Below the pieces are notes generated by a model that was given only the letters and a program-made list of their open reading frames with translations, did not search any database and had not been told where the DNA came from. From Methanoregula sp. (lineage in GTDB: Archaea; Halobacteriota; Methanomicrobia; Methanomicrobiales; Methanospirillaceae): a DNA stretch of 64,000 bases. This document shows, one piece after another, positions 53,443 through 62,566 of this stretch. The stretch is taken from assembly GCA_030694985.1 (NCBI GenBank), contig JAUYTV010000014.1, positions 24,547 through 88,546 on the forward strand. The letters are read 5' to 3'. Position numbers and translations under genes: made by a program. Each line of letters opens with the position of its first letter. Positions within the stretch are counted from its first letter, which is position 1.

Positions 53443-54606
53443 ATGTATCTCGATCCAGAGGATGAACGGATTCTTGCAGGAGAGCAGGGCGAGACAAAGG
53501 CAAAGATGCTCGAGCTCCTTGTCGCCCTCGGAAAAGTTTTCGGCGCCGAGCGGCTGGTGCCGGTCAGGAGCGCACAGGTAAGCGGAGCGTCCTACAAAAC
53601 GATCGGGGAGTACGGCCTCCAGTGGCTCTCCTCGCTCGATGCAAAGGCGGTTGTTCCTGCTGTCTTAAATCCTATCGGCATGCCCCGCGAGCGCTGGCAG
53701 GAGATGGGCGTCAGTGAGGATTTTGCAAAGAAGCAGCAGGCCGTGGTTGCGGCATACGAGCGGCTCGGCATCGGCCTCGAATGCACCTGCACGCCGTATT
53801 ACCTGCGCGAAACCTCGTATGGTGATCACCTTGCCTGGTCGGAGTCGTCAGCGGTCAGCTACGCAAACTCGGTGATTGGTGCCCGGACAAACCGCGAAGG
53901 TGGACCGGGAGCGCTTGCCGCTGCCCTGATCGGAAAGACGCCCTGCTATGGTCTGCACCTTGCTAATAACAGGAAACCGCAGGTGATCGTCCGTGTGCAG
54001 GCCGATACACGCGACTGGAGCATTGCCCACTACGGGGCGCTCGGCTACCATACCGGCAAACTGGTGGGAAACCGCATCCCGTTCTTCTCGGGGCTCAACC
54101 CGGACAGCGACCGGCTCAAGGCGCTGGGGGCGGCTATGGCAGCAACCGGTGCCGTAGCTTTGTATCACGTTGAGGGAATCACACCTGAAGCGTTAAAAGT
54201 CCCGTTCGATTACTCCGGTCTTGAAATCATTGCTGTGGAATCCGGCGAGGTAGAGGCATTGTTTAAGGTGCTGCCAGTCGATGCTGTTGCCGTTGGCTGC
54301 CCGCACTGCTCTCCTGCGGAACTCGCAACGATTGCCAGGCTGCTGACCGGCAAACTCGTGACAAAACCCCTGTATGTTTTTGCGGCACAGGGTGTCATTA
54401 ACACAAACACAAAGACGGTTGACTCTATAGAAAAGAGTGGCGCGCTGGTCTTTGCCGACACCTGCATGGTGGTTTCACCGGTGATGGAGCAGTACTCCGC
54501 AATCATGGTAAACAGTGGCAAGGCACTCGCGTACGTGCCGGATATGTGCGGTGCTGTGGCGCGCATAGGGACAATTGAAGAGTGTATCGAAGTAGCTACA
54601 GGATAA
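53443..54606 (+). CDS. Aconitase X family, phosphomevalonate dehydratase large subunit
   Basis: A 387-residue protein from ATG 53443, preceded by GGTGA (GTG 53431 and 53434 are alternatives). It is an aconitase X catalytic domain: Ser-Gly-Ala-Ser-Tyr-Lys near residue 46, Cys in Leu-Glu-Cys-Thr-Cys-Thr-Pro-Tyr-Tyr, Asn-Ser-Val-Ile-Gly-Ala-Arg-Thr-Asn-Arg-Glu-Gly-Gly, and a C-terminal Cys in Asp-Thr-Cys-Met-Val-Val. These Cys residues match the 4Fe-4S ligands. It dehydrates mevalonate 5-phosphate. The small swivel subunit is not in the window. Confidence 0.88.
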   Translation: MYLDPEDERILAGEQGETKAKMLELLVALGKVFGAERLVPVRSAQVSGASYKTIGEYGLQWLSSLDAKAVVPAVLNPIGMPRERWQEMGVSEDFAKKQQAVVAAYERLGIGLECTCTPYYLRETSYGDHLAWSESSAVSYANSVIGARTNREGGPGALAAALIGKTPCYGLHLANNRKPQVIVRVQADTRDWSIAHYGALGYHTGKLVGNRIPFFSGLNPDSDRLKALGAAMAATGAVALYHVEGITPEALKVPFDYSGLEIIAVESGEVEALFKVLPVDAVAVGCPHCSPAELATIARLLTGKLVTKPLYVFAAQGVINTNTKTVDSIEKSGALVFADTCMVVSPVMEQYSAIMVNSGKALAYVPDMCGAVARIGTIEECIEVATG

Positions 54607-54674
54607 TTTGTGTTTTTTTAATCCCTTATGTAAATTTTTGAATGTTTGAAATTTTTTTTAAAAATTAGAGATAA

Positions 54675-55004
54675 TCAGGAGATCGCAAGCAGGATCTTTT
54701 TGATCTCAACAACTTCAGCCGGTTCGGGATTCTTTCCCGGGCCAACTCCTTTGCCATGGGAAAGGATCTTCTGGATATCGCTCTTTGTGATGTTGGCAAA
54801 AGATATTTTTTCCCAGATCTTTTGATCGATCGTGTTCCAGGTACATTGTAAAAGGTGCCCGAGAAGGAGAATATCATCTTCAGAAAATGACTTCCACTCC
54901 GTTCCCAGTCCATGCTGGATCTGCTTGATTGCGGTTTCTACAAGTTTCTCACGGTGAACATGGTACAGTCGCCGTCCCACCTCAGCCTGCGTTACATCTG
55001 GCAT
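54675..55004 (-). CDS. Hypothetical protein, paralog of the gene at 55188
   Basis: A 109-residue helical protein. Residues 8-85 align with the divergent neighbour: Gly-Arg-Arg at the start, Glu-Lys-x-Val-Glu near residue 20, Glu-Trp-x-Ser-Phe-Ser near residue 37, Asp-Asp-Ile and Ile-Trp-Glu-Lys. The middle has a Trp-rich segment. No Cys cluster, signal or membrane helix. The two genes start 183 bases apart and point away from each other. I do not recognise the family. Confidence 0.65.
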   Translation of the reverse strand: MPDVTQAEVGRRLYHVHREKLVETAIKQIQHGLGTEWKSFSEDDILLLGHLLQCTWNTIDQKIWEKISFANITKSDIQKILSHGKGVGPGKNPEPAEVVEIKKILLAIS

Positions 55005-55187
55005 TTATGTCTCCTTTCCCACACACGCGGGTATGTTGAATGAATCCCGTTCTCTAAACCATATACTTTGTGGAGAAGTGGAGTTCCAGGAAAAACAATC
55101 AGTTTCTTAGAAGAGACCGGATCTGACTGCGGGTTCTTTGCAAAAACAATATAACCCGGTACGGGTATAATTCCCACCAGTAGTACC

Positions 55188-55508
55188 ATGTCCCGCAGCA
55201 CTGAAGAAGATCTTGGCAGACGGCGATTCCAGATCCAAAAGGAAAAAGCCGTTGAAGATGCATATGAAAAGATCCGTCGCAGCTTCGGTCAGGAATGGCA
55301 AAGCTTTTCTGCAGAAGATTGTGTTGTTATTCGTCAGGTATTAGGAGAGATCTGGATCAGTGTTGACCGGGACTGCTGGAAAAATTACTGCTTTTCCACA
55401 CTATCACACGCAGATCTTTTATCCCTCATTGCCATAGCAAAAGAGGGTCTTTGCCAGAAGTGTATGACAAAAGAAGCACTCGCCCGGTTGGATGAAATTC
55501 TTGGGTAG
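55188..55508 (+). CDS. Hypothetical protein, paralog of the gene at 54675
   Basis: A 106-residue protein similar along its length to the divergent gene at 54675 (Gly-Arg-Arg-Arg-Phe, Glu-Lys-Ala-Val-Glu, Glu-Trp-Gln-Ser-Phe-Ser). It has four Cys, two of them in Cys-Gln-Lys-Cys near the end and others in Asp-Cys-Trp-Lys and Tyr-Cys-Phe, that the paralog lacks. A TATA-like ACAATATAAC lies about 35-40 bases upstream. It ends 112 bases before atpK but a separate promoter lies between. Function unknown. Confidence 0.65.
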   Translation: MSRSTEEDLGRRRFQIQKEKAVEDAYEKIRRSFGQEWQSFSAEDCVVIRQVLGEIWISVDRDCWKNYCFSTLSHADLLSLIAIAKEGLCQKCMTKEALARLDEILG

Positions 55509-55572
55509 TGTCGCGGTGGAAGCTAGCTACTGGCGAAAATCTGTTTTTTATTGCGTGCGTTTTCCCCATACA

Positions 55573-55582
55573 TTAATATATG
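55573..55582 (+). promoter_or_regulatory. TATA box of the ATP synthase operon
   Basis: TTAATATATG lies 39-48 bases before the atpK start, and GGGAGGT lies 8 bases before the ATG. The presence of a promoter here supports atpK being the first gene of the operon. Confidence 0.55.
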
Positions 55583-55620
55583 TTGACCGGTTAGGTTGTA
55601 TCATTGGGAGGTATCAAAGT

Positions 55621-55839
55621 ATGGTTGGTTGGGAAGTACCTATTGGAGCAGCAATTGCGTTTGCTGCTGGAGCTTTTGGGACTGGCTGGGCCCAGTCACG
55701 GATAGGCTCAGCTGGAGCCGGTGCTATTGCCGAGCGCCCCGAAACCGCAGGTTCGATCATCATTCTGGAAGCAATTCCTGAAACACTCGTGATCCTGGGA
55801 TTTGTCGTTGCTGCAATGATCATCCTGATGGTTAAGTAA
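55621..55839 (+). CDS. atpK: A-type ATP synthase subunit K (rotor ring c)
   Basis: A 72-residue proteolipid with two membrane helices, one hairpin. The ion carboxylate is Glu in Ala-Ile-Pro-Glu-Thr-Leu, and a Gln stands in helix 1 (Trp-Ala-Gln-Ser-Arg). The ring rotates with ion flow. Glu followed by Thr, with the Gln, resembles sodium-binding rings, but this is only a hint. It heads the operon in this window. Confidence 0.93.
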   Translation: MVGWEVPIGAAIAFAAGAFGTGWAQSRIGSAGAGAIAERPETAGSIIILEAIPETLVILGFVVAAMIILMVK

Positions 55840-55925
55840 CATCGAAGATTTCGGAAAAAACCCGGGTGTTTTATGGTATTCATTCCGGTTTTTTCCGTTA
55901 CCGGAAAAAGGCGGGTGTTGCTTTT

Positions 55926-56510
55926 ATGGCCTATGAAAATCTTTTGAAGTCAGTTGACGAAAGTGCACAGGAGCGGGAGCGCGAACTTTTAGAAAATGCA
56001 CGTGTTACTGTTGAGAGTGTCAAAAAAAAAGCACGGGAACAGGCAGAACTGATACGGCAATTACAGATCTCCGATGCAGAAAAGTCAGCGGAAGTTGAGA
56101 AGAATAAACTCATGTACCTTGTAAAAGCAGAGAACAAGGCACAACTGATAAAGATCAGGGAACAACTTTATTCTTCAGCATTTAACAACGCCGGTCTTCA
56201 GCTGTTGCACCTTAGAAAAGATCCGGAATACCCGGAAATTTTTAAAAAACTCCTGGTGGATGCAGCAGGGGCCCTTGGGGCGGGAACGTTCCGTATCCAG
56301 GTGGACAAACGGGATGAAGAGCTCTGCAGAAAAACGCTTGCCTCTGTAAACCTCCACGCTGAGATTGTGCCTGACCTCACATCTGCCGGTGGACTTGTGG
56401 CAAGCCTGTCCGATGGCTCGGTAATCATCTCAAACACTGTTGAATCCCGGCTGGAGCGGGCAAAAGAACGAAAAAAACTGGAGATATATTCGATCCTTTC
56501 TGGTGATTGA
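55926..56510 (+). CDS. atpE: A-type ATP synthase subunit E (peripheral stalk)
   Basis: A 194-residue protein from ATG 55926. The N-terminal half is a long charged coiled coil (Glu-Arg-Glu-Arg-Glu, Val-Lys-Lys-Lys-Ala-Arg-Glu-Gln-Ala), and the C-terminal half is a small alpha/beta domain with Gly-Gly-Leu-Val and Asn-Thr-Val-Glu-Ser-Arg-Leu, typical of subunit E. It forms the outer stalk with subunit H, whose gene is not in this cluster. Confidence 0.9.
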   Translation: MAYENLLKSVDESAQERERELLENARVTVESVKKKAREQAELIRQLQISDAEKSAEVEKNKLMYLVKAENKAQLIKIREQLYSSAFNNAGLQLLHLRKDPEYPEIFKKLLVDAAGALGAGTFRIQVDKRDEELCRKTLASVNLHAEIVPDLTSAGGLVASLSDGSVIISNTVESRLERAKERKKLEIYSILSGD

Positions 56511-56511
56511 G

Positions 56512-57561
56512 ATGGACTGGGGGTACATCAACGCACGGATGCGGGGGATGAAAAGCCGCCTGCTGGACCGGCGCGCCCTTGATAATCTGGTCATGCAACC
56601 GGATCTCGAATCCCTTATTGCCGATCTCGAAAAGACCCCTTACAAGTCTGATATCATCGAAGCAAAAATCCAGTATTCCGGAGTGCTCTGCATTGAATAT
56701 GCCCTGCGAAAAAATTTTACAAGAACTTTTAGAAAGATTCTCCAGTTTGTTAAGGAAGAAGAAGCGGAAAAGTACATCAACATATTCCTGCACCGCTGGG
56801 ATGTCCAGAACATCAAAACAATCCTCCGCGGAAAAAACATCCATATAACAAATGAAGAGATCCTGGAGTGCCTTGTGCCCGCAGGGGAACTGGATGAAGC
56901 TACCGTAATTGAACTCGTCCGGCAGCCGGATATCCGGGCGGTGATCGATATGCTTGCTACATGGCAGATCGCATATGCAAAGCCTTTAACCGCGGAGTAC
57001 CCGGAGTATGCAAAGAGCGGAGATCTGGCCCTTCTCGAGTCTGCACTGGATGAATACTATTATGAAAATGCGCTTGAACAGGTCAAACGCCAGTCTTACA
57101 ATAACGGCCTTATAAGGAACATCATATCGTTAGAGATTGATGTCGTGAACCTCAGGACAATCCTGCGGATGATCCGGGATCACATTGTTCCTGAGGAGGC
57201 AGAAAAATTCCTCATCAGCGGCGGCAAGGAATTTGATCAAGACCAGCTCGTTCATCTTCTTACCCTGCACTCGACGGAAGAAGTTGTAGAGGAACTAAAA
57301 AGTACCCCATACCGTTTCCTTGCCGCACTGCCCCCCGCTGTTCTGAGAACTCAGAAGATCTCTGTGATCGAAAAACAACTCGAAAAGTTTCTCGTGCAAC
57401 AAGGTGTGAGCGCCTTCTTAGGTGACCCGTTAAGCGTTGCCTCAGTTATTGGTTATTTCTGGGCAAAATATAACGAGATCACAAATATCCGGATCATCTC
57501 CCGGTGCAAGACTGCAGATTTTCCTATCGAGCAGCTGAAAGAGGAACTTGTCTATGTATAA
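56512..57561 (+). CDS. atpC: A-type ATP synthase subunit C (central stalk)
   Basis: A 349-residue protein of the V-type d/A-type C family, starting at ATG 56512, one base after the atpE stop with GGTGA before it. It starts Trp-Gly-Tyr-Ile-Asn-Ala-Arg-Met-Arg-Gly-Met and contains three similar helical parts with Asn-Ile-Lys-Thr-Ile-Leu-Arg-Gly and Asn-Leu-Arg-Thr-Ile-Leu-Arg. It sits as a funnel on the c ring. Confidence 0.93.
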   Translation: MDWGYINARMRGMKSRLLDRRALDNLVMQPDLESLIADLEKTPYKSDIIEAKIQYSGVLCIEYALRKNFTRTFRKILQFVKEEEAEKYINIFLHRWDVQNIKTILRGKNIHITNEEILECLVPAGELDEATVIELVRQPDIRAVIDMLATWQIAYAKPLTAEYPEYAKSGDLALLESALDEYYYENALEQVKRQSYNNGLIRNIISLEIDVVNLRTILRMIRDHIVPEEAEKFLISGGKEFDQDQLVHLLTLHSTEEVVEELKSTPYRFLAALPPAVLRTQKISVIEKQLEKFLVQQGVSAFLGDPLSVASVIGYFWAKYNEITNIRIISRCKTADFPIEQLKEELVYV

Positions 57562-57874
57562 ATTTGTAGTTGTTACTGACCGCGATCGTGCCTCGGGATT
57601 CCGGCTTGCTGGTGTGGATGTCCTTGAAGCAGGAACCCTGGATGAAGCCAGAAAAGTGATCCCGCCGCTGCTTTACAAGGATGATATCGGTATTGTAGCA
57701 GTAAATGAGGAGTTCATGCTCTCATTGGATGAGAAACTGATGGACCGGATCGAAAAAATGCACCGCCCGCTCATCATCCCGATCCCCTCGAAGTCGAGAG
57801 AGGTTGACCGGAGGACGTACATAGAACGTCTCTTAAGAAAAGCAATCGGGTACAATATCGTTTTGAAGAGGTGA
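57554..57874 (+). CDS. atpF: A-type ATP synthase subunit F
   Basis: A 106-residue protein from ATG 57554, overlapping atpC by 8 bases. It has the alpha/beta F fold: [22 protein letters not shown] and Ile-Pro-Ser-Lys. It binds subunit D in the rotor shaft. Confidence 0.92.
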   Translation: MYKFVVVTDRDRASGFRLAGVDVLEAGTLDEARKVIPPLLYKDDIGIVAVNEEFMLSLDEKLMDRIEKMHRPLIIPIPSKSREVDRRTYIERLLRKAIGYNIVLKR

Positions 57875-57878
57875 TGGT

Positions 57879-59618
57879 ATGATTACAGGAACAATTTTGC
57901 GAATTTCCGGCCCCGTCATCATTGCCCGCGGTATGAAAGGGTCAAAGATGTATGATGTGGTCAAGGTAGGAGAAGAGGCACTCCGTGGGGAGATTATCCG
58001 GCTTGAAGGAGAGGATGCGGTTATCCAGGTCTATGAAGACACCACAGGTCTTATGACAGGAGAGCCCGTTGAAAATACCGAAAAACCTCTCTCGGTCGAA
58101 CTCGGCCCCGGGCTCCTTGCCTCCATCTACGACGGGGTGCAGCGCCCACTGCCAGTGCTTCTCAAACTCTGTGGGGATTTTATTGCCCGTGGTATCTCGG
58201 CACCAGGGCTCAACCGCGAGAAAAAATGGGAGTTTGTTCCCTCTGTAAAGATCGGTGATACGGTTGTTACCGGAGATATTTTAGGAACTGTAAAGGAATT
58301 TCATTTCGAGCACCGGATCCTTGTCCCGCACCATGTTTCCGGAACCGTTACTGATATCAGGAGCGGCGAGTTCACCGTAGAAGATACTATCTGCACGCTT
58401 AACTCTACCACCCCTCTCTCCATGATGCAGGTCTGGCCGGTCAGGATTCCAAGGCCGCACATGAAAAAACTCGATCCTGTTCTGCCGCTGATCACCGGCC
58501 AGAGGGTTTTTGACTGTATCTTTCCGGTCACCAAAGGCGGGACTGCAATGATCCCCGGAGGATTTGGGACAGGAAAGACTGTATCTGAGCAGACGCTTGC
58601 CAAATGGTCCGATACACAGATCGTGGTGTATATCGGGTGCGGTGAACGGGGCAACGAGATGACCGATGTGCTCGAAGAGTTCCCCGAACTTGTTGACCCG
58701 CGAACCAACCTCCCTTTAATCGAGCGGACGATCCTTATCGCAAACACCTCCAACATGCCGGTAGCTGCACGGGAGGCTTCGATCTACACTGGTATCACGA
58801 TTGCAGAATATTTCCGGGACATGGGGTATGATGTTGCCCTGATGGCAGATTCGACCTCGCGGTGGGGTGAAGCACTCCGTGAAGTATCAGGACGGCTCGA
58901 AGAGATGCCCGGCGAAGAGGGATATCCTGCGTATCTGGCCACCCGGCTGTCTGCGTTTTACGAACGGGCGGGCAGGGTTGTGTGCATGGGTGCAGGAGAG
59001 CGCAACGGCTCTATCACCGTTGTCGGCGCAGTTTCACCCCCGGGCGGGGACTTCTCTGAACCGATCACCCAGAATACGCTGCGGGTTGTCGGGACATTCT
59101 GGGCACTGGATACCAACTTAGCGTACCGCCGGCATTTCCCTTCAGTGAACTGGATCAAGAGTTATTCGTTATATCTCGACAGCATCGGGGACTGGTACAC
59201 AACAAATGTTGCACCCGACTGGCGGGAGCTCAGAGAAAAAACCATGTACCTGCTGCAAAAGGAAGTCGAGCTTCAGGAAATTGTCCAGCTGGTGGGCCCG
59301 GATGCACTGCCGGAAAGTGAGAAGGTAATCCTCGATGTGACGAGGATGATCCGCGAAGATTTTCTCCAGCAGAGCGCATACAGCGATTTGGACTCTTTTT
59401 GCCCCATTGAAAAACAGTACCTGATGCTCAAGGTGATCATGACCTACTATACCAGCGTGATCGAACGGATGAACCGGGGCATCACGCTCAAGCAGGTGCA
59501 GGGACTTTCCTTAAAGGCAGATATCGGGCGGATGAAGGAGATCCAGGAGATCAACCTGATCCAGGATTTGATTGGAGAGATCGATCGCCAGCTGATGTCT
59601 TTGGAGGTGGAACGATGA
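57879..59618 (+). CDS. atpA: A-type ATP synthase catalytic subunit A
   Basis: A 579-residue catalytic subunit. It has the N-terminal beta barrel, the non-homologous insertion (about residues 120-195), the P-loop Gly-Gly-Phe-Gly-Thr-Gly-Lys-Thr near residue 229, Gly-Cys-Gly-Glu-Arg-Gly-Asn-Glu, and Met-Ala-Asp-Ser-Thr-Ser-Arg-Trp. Three copies make or split ATP. It lies 4 bases after atpF. Confidence 0.97.
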   Translation: MITGTILRISGPVIIARGMKGSKMYDVVKVGEEALRGEIIRLEGEDAVIQVYEDTTGLMTGEPVENTEKPLSVELGPGLLASIYDGVQRPLPVLLKLCGDFIARGISAPGLNREKKWEFVPSVKIGDTVVTGDILGTVKEFHFEHRILVPHHVSGTVTDIRSGEFTVEDTICTLNSTTPLSMMQVWPVRIPRPHMKKLDPVLPLITGQRVFDCIFPVTKGGTAMIPGGFGTGKTVSEQTLAKWSDTQIVVYIGCGERGNEMTDVLEEFPELVDPRTNLPLIERTILIANTSNMPVAAREASIYTGITIAEYFRDMGYDVALMADSTSRWGEALREVSGRLEEMPGEEGYPAYLATRLSAFYERAGRVVCMGAGERNGSITVVGAVSPPGGDFSEPITQNTLRVVGTFWALDTNLAYRRHFPSVNWIKSYSLYLDSIGDWYTTNVAPDWRELREKTMYLLQKEVELQEIVQLVGPDALPESEKVILDVTRMIREDFLQQSAYSDLDSFCPIEKQYLMLKVIMTYYTSVIERMNRGITLKQVQGLSLKADIGRMKEIQEINLIQDLIGEIDRQLMSLEVER

Positions 59619-61021
59619 AGCCGGTTTCGCTGGTCACAAAAGAGTATAAGACGATCGATTATGTCTCTGGCCCATTAATTTTTGTCAACAATGTCAAAGG
59701 CGCCTCCTATGGGGAGATTGTCCGGATCACCCTGCGGGACGGGGAGGAACGGACCGGGCAGGTGCTTGACATCTCCGAAGAACATGCGGTCATACAGGTG
59801 TATGAAGGCACCCGTGGCATTGATACAACCGATACATCCGTCAGGTTCACCGGTGAACCCGCCCGGATCAACGTGTCTCTTGATATGCTGGGCAGGGTCT
59901 TTAGCGGTGTAGGAAAAGCCCGTGATGGCGGCCCGGATATTATACCAGAGGCAATACTCGATATTGCCGGAACACCGATTAACCCCTCTGCCAGAGACAA
60001 ACCGGCTGACTTTATCCAGACCGGGATGTCGGCTATAGACGGCCTCAACACCCTTGTGCGGGGACAAAAACTTCCGATCTTCTCGGGCTCTGGTCTTCCT
60101 GCCAGCAAACTTGCAGCCCAGATCGCCCGGCAGGCAAAAGTGCGGGGCGAGGGTGAGAAGTTTGCCGTGGTCTTTGTTGCCATGGGTATCACGCATAAGG
60201 AGGCGTCTTTCTTCATGCGGGACTTTGAGCGGACCGGGGCACTTGAACGGGTGGTGTTTTTCATGAACCTTGCAGACGATCCCACGGTGGAGCGGCTCGC
60301 CGCCCCGCGATGCGGGCTGACGGTTGCAGAGTACCTTGCATTTACCCACAACCTGCACGTGCTCGTCATCTTAACTGATATGATCAATTACTGCGAAGCC
60401 CTCAGGGAGATCTCGACTGCAAGGGAAGAAGTGCCCGGCCGCAGGGGCTATCCCGGCTACATGTACACGGATCTTTCCTCGATTTACGAGCGGGCGGGCA
60501 GGTTAAAAGGCAAGAGCGGGTCGATTACCCAGATCCCGATCCTGACGATGCCTGACGATGACATCACCCACCCGGTCCCCGATCTCACCGGGTATATCAC
60601 CGAAGGGCAGATTGTCTTATCCCGGGATCTTTTCCGCCGGGGCGCAGATCCACCGGTGGATGCTCTTCCCTGCCTCTCCCGGCTCATGAACTTAGGGATC
60701 GGTGCGGGAAAGACCCGGGAGGATCACCGGGGTGTAGCAGACCAGCTGTACGCATCTTATGCATATGGCCGCGATCTGCGCCGTCTGGTTGCGATTGTCG
60801 GGGAAGAAGCCTTAACGGAACTGGATAAAAAATATTTAAAGTTAGCAGACGGGTTTGAAAAGGAGTTCATCTCGCAGGGAGACGAGGACCGGTCTATTGA
60901 AGAGACGTTTAAGATTGCATGGGATCTCTTTGCCATGCTACCCGAAGACGAACTCAAGCGAATAAAACGGGAGTACATCAAAAAATACCACCCCCTGCAC
61001 AAGGAACCGAGTGGAGGCTAA
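59615..61021 (+). CDS. atpB: A-type ATP synthase subunit B
   Basis: A 468-residue non-catalytic subunit overlapping atpA by ATGA. The nucleotide region Ile-Phe-Ser-Gly-Ser-Gly-Leu-Pro replaces a true P-loop, as is normal. Further marks are [13 protein letters not shown] and Ile-Tyr-Glu-Arg-Ala-Gly-Arg. It alternates with A in the head ring. Confidence 0.97.
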   Translation: MKPVSLVTKEYKTIDYVSGPLIFVNNVKGASYGEIVRITLRDGEERTGQVLDISEEHAVIQVYEGTRGIDTTDTSVRFTGEPARINVSLDMLGRVFSGVGKARDGGPDIIPEAILDIAGTPINPSARDKPADFIQTGMSAIDGLNTLVRGQKLPIFSGSGLPASKLAAQIARQAKVRGEGEKFAVVFVAMGITHKEASFFMRDFERTGALERVVFFMNLADDPTVERLAAPRCGLTVAEYLAFTHNLHVLVILTDMINYCEALREISTAREEVPGRRGYPGYMYTDLSSIYERAGRLKGKSGSITQIPILTMPDDDITHPVPDLTGYITEGQIVLSRDLFRRGADPPVDALPCLSRLMNLGIGAGKTREDHRGVADQLYASYAYGRDLRRLVAIVGEEALTELDKKYLKLADGFEKEFISQGDEDRSIEETFKIAWDLFAMLPEDELKRIKREYIKKYHPLHKEPSGG

Positions 61022-61024
61022 ACT

Positions 61025-61687
61025 ATGGAGCAGGTCAAGCCCACCCGGATGGAGCTGATGCGAAAGAAATCGCAGATCAAGCTTGCGGAGCAGGGCAGGG
61101 ATCTCCTGAGGGAGAAGATGGATGCACTCATCCAGGAATTTTTCAAGATCTTAAATACAGTCTCCAATTCACGCGACGAGCTGGAAGTGGTCTCTAAAGA
61201 AGCAGACCTTGCCCTCATGATCGCACAGGCAGTCGATGATCCGGTCACGCTCAAATCCGCATCGTTTGCTACCCGGAGATCAATTACGGTCGATATCACT
61301 GGAAAAAATATCATGGGGGTTCCGGTTCCTGTGATTGAGAAGAAACGAATATCGAAGAGTACGCTTGAAAGGGGTTATGGGATCATCTCCACAAGTGGGA
61401 GGATCGATGAGACCGCTGAGCGGTTTGAAGCTGAGCTGGATCTTCTTATACAACTTGCAGAGACCGAGACTGCCATGCGGAGGCTTGGCGCAGAGATCCA
61501 GATGAACCGCAGGCGTGTAAATGCACTGGAACAGATCCTGATTCCCGAGTTAAAGAGCCAGGCAAAATATATCAAAAACGCGATTGAGGAGCGTGAACGC
61601 GAAGATCTGTTCCGGTTAAAGAAGGTCAAGAGTATTTTAGAGAGGAAGAAGAAGAAGGCAAAGGTGAAGAAGGTTGTTGTGGTGTGA
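61025..61687 (+). CDS. atpD: A-type ATP synthase subunit D (rotor shaft)
   Basis: A 220-residue protein with two long coiled coils (residues 1-75 and 125-210) around a small central loop with Lys-Asn-Ile-Met-Gly-Val-Pro-Val-Pro. The start Val-Lys-Pro-Thr-Arg-Met-Glu-Leu is typical of subunit D. The end is a Lys-rich tail. It lies 3 bases after atpB and is the last gene of the operon. Confidence 0.95.
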   Translation: MEQVKPTRMELMRKKSQIKLAEQGRDLLREKMDALIQEFFKILNTVSNSRDELEVVSKEADLALMIAQAVDDPVTLKSASFATRRSITVDITGKNIMGVPVPVIEKKRISKSTLERGYGIISTSGRIDETAERFEAELDLLIQLAETETAMRRLGAEIQMNRRRVNALEQILIPELKSQAKYIKNAIEEREREDLFRLKKVKSILERKKKKAKVKKVVVV

Positions 61688-61777
61688 GTTAAAACCTCAT
61701 ATGCGGTGACCGGATCCCGGATCATTTTTTTAATTGTCTTTTCTGAAATCCGTCAGATGTTAAAAAAAAGGCAGTGC

Positions 61778-62119
61778 CTAATGTAAAACCGCCCGTATTG
61801 CTGCCTCTTCATTTTCATAGATAAAAAAGACTTTTGAGAAGCCAGACATTGTAAAGATGTGGTCGACAAAAGGAGTAAGGGAGAAGATCCCAAAGTGGCC
61901 ACCATCCGCTTTTACGGTCTTTGCGGTCTTTAAGATGATTCGGAGCCCGGAACTTGAGATATATTTTGTCTGTGAAAAGTTGCAGAACAGGGCCTTTGGT
62001 TCCCTTGCGGCAAGTTCATGAAGTTCGTGGTCCAGCGTCAATGCAGCAACATGGTCAATCTGGAGGGGCATTACAACAATGGTAATCTCCCCGACGGTTC
62101 GAACTTCGCATAACGTCAT
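61778..62119 (-). CDS. STAS-domain protein (anti-sigma antagonist type)
   Basis: A 113-residue STAS domain. The conserved loop has Tyr-Ile-Ser-Ser-Ser-Gly-Leu-Arg near residue 53, where Ser is the phosphorylation site in SpoIIAA. Archaea lack sigma factors, so it likely acts in another signalling switch, perhaps with a kinase encoded elsewhere. It stands alone between the ATP synthase operon (convergent) and an AT-rich region. Confidence 0.88.
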   Translation of the reverse strand: MTLCEVRTVGEITIVVMPLQIDHVAALTLDHELHELAAREPKALFCNFSQTKYISSSGLRIILKTAKTVKADGGHFGIFSLTPFVDHIFTMSGFSKVFFIYENEEAAIRAVLH

Positions 62120-62320
62120 GTTTTCCTTTTCCTCCTTGAATGTATCTGATACTCTTTTGTTTTTTGTTCAATAGAATAAATAGTGAGGAGTCCCCGCAGA
62201 AAAATATTGCATGAGTTCTCTTGTTAAGGCTCCGGAATGACGTAATCCGGATTTGGCAGAGATCCGGTGTGCCTGAGATATATTGAGTATTCATTCAAGT
62301 CATTTTTCTATTCGGAATCT

Positions 62321-62375
62321 GATTGAAGAATTTCAATCAAAGCTTGCTTTGAAATTATCAATTGAATATTGATAA
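62321..62375. repeat. Two neighbouring inverted repeats
   Basis: GATTGAA/TTCAATC at 62321-62338 (7-bp arms, 4-base centre) and TTATCAAT/ATTGATAA at 62355-62375 (8-bp arms, 5-base centre). Both are AT-rich operator-like elements 190-245 bases before the broken fic gene. Confidence 0.45.
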
Positions 62376-62527
62376 AAATTGTTCGTGGATCAACTAAAGC
62401 CTGATAGGTGCCACTTACCGATCCGTAGATCAACTGCCAAATACCAAAATATCCCACCCCAAAAATTAGTATTTCTTCCTACAGCAGGTTTCCTAAAAAC
62501 CATAAAAAAATCCCAATTACTAGTAAA

Positions 62528-62550
62528 TACTAATTTGTGCCAAATTAGTA
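62528..62550 (+). promoter_or_regulatory. 10-bp inverted repeat directly before the broken fic gene
   Basis: TACTAATTTG and CAAATTAGTA pair perfectly around TGC, 16 bases before the ATG at 62567. This is an operator-like position that would cover the transcription start. Confidence 0.5.
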
Positions 62551-62566
62551 ATTGGTTCACCAACTC

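Larger units (their letters stand above)
62120..62566. other. AT-rich region with inverted repeats before the broken fic gene
   Basis: 447 bases. The left end carries the promoter of the STAS gene on the minus strand. Three inverted repeats lie between 62321 and 62550. Short frames in this region have no coding character. Confidence 0.5.

Noticed and set aside
62321..62360. TTTCAATC motif resembling the edge of a CRISPR repeat
   Set aside because: It occurs once, with no regular spacing or repeat units and no cas genes in the window.
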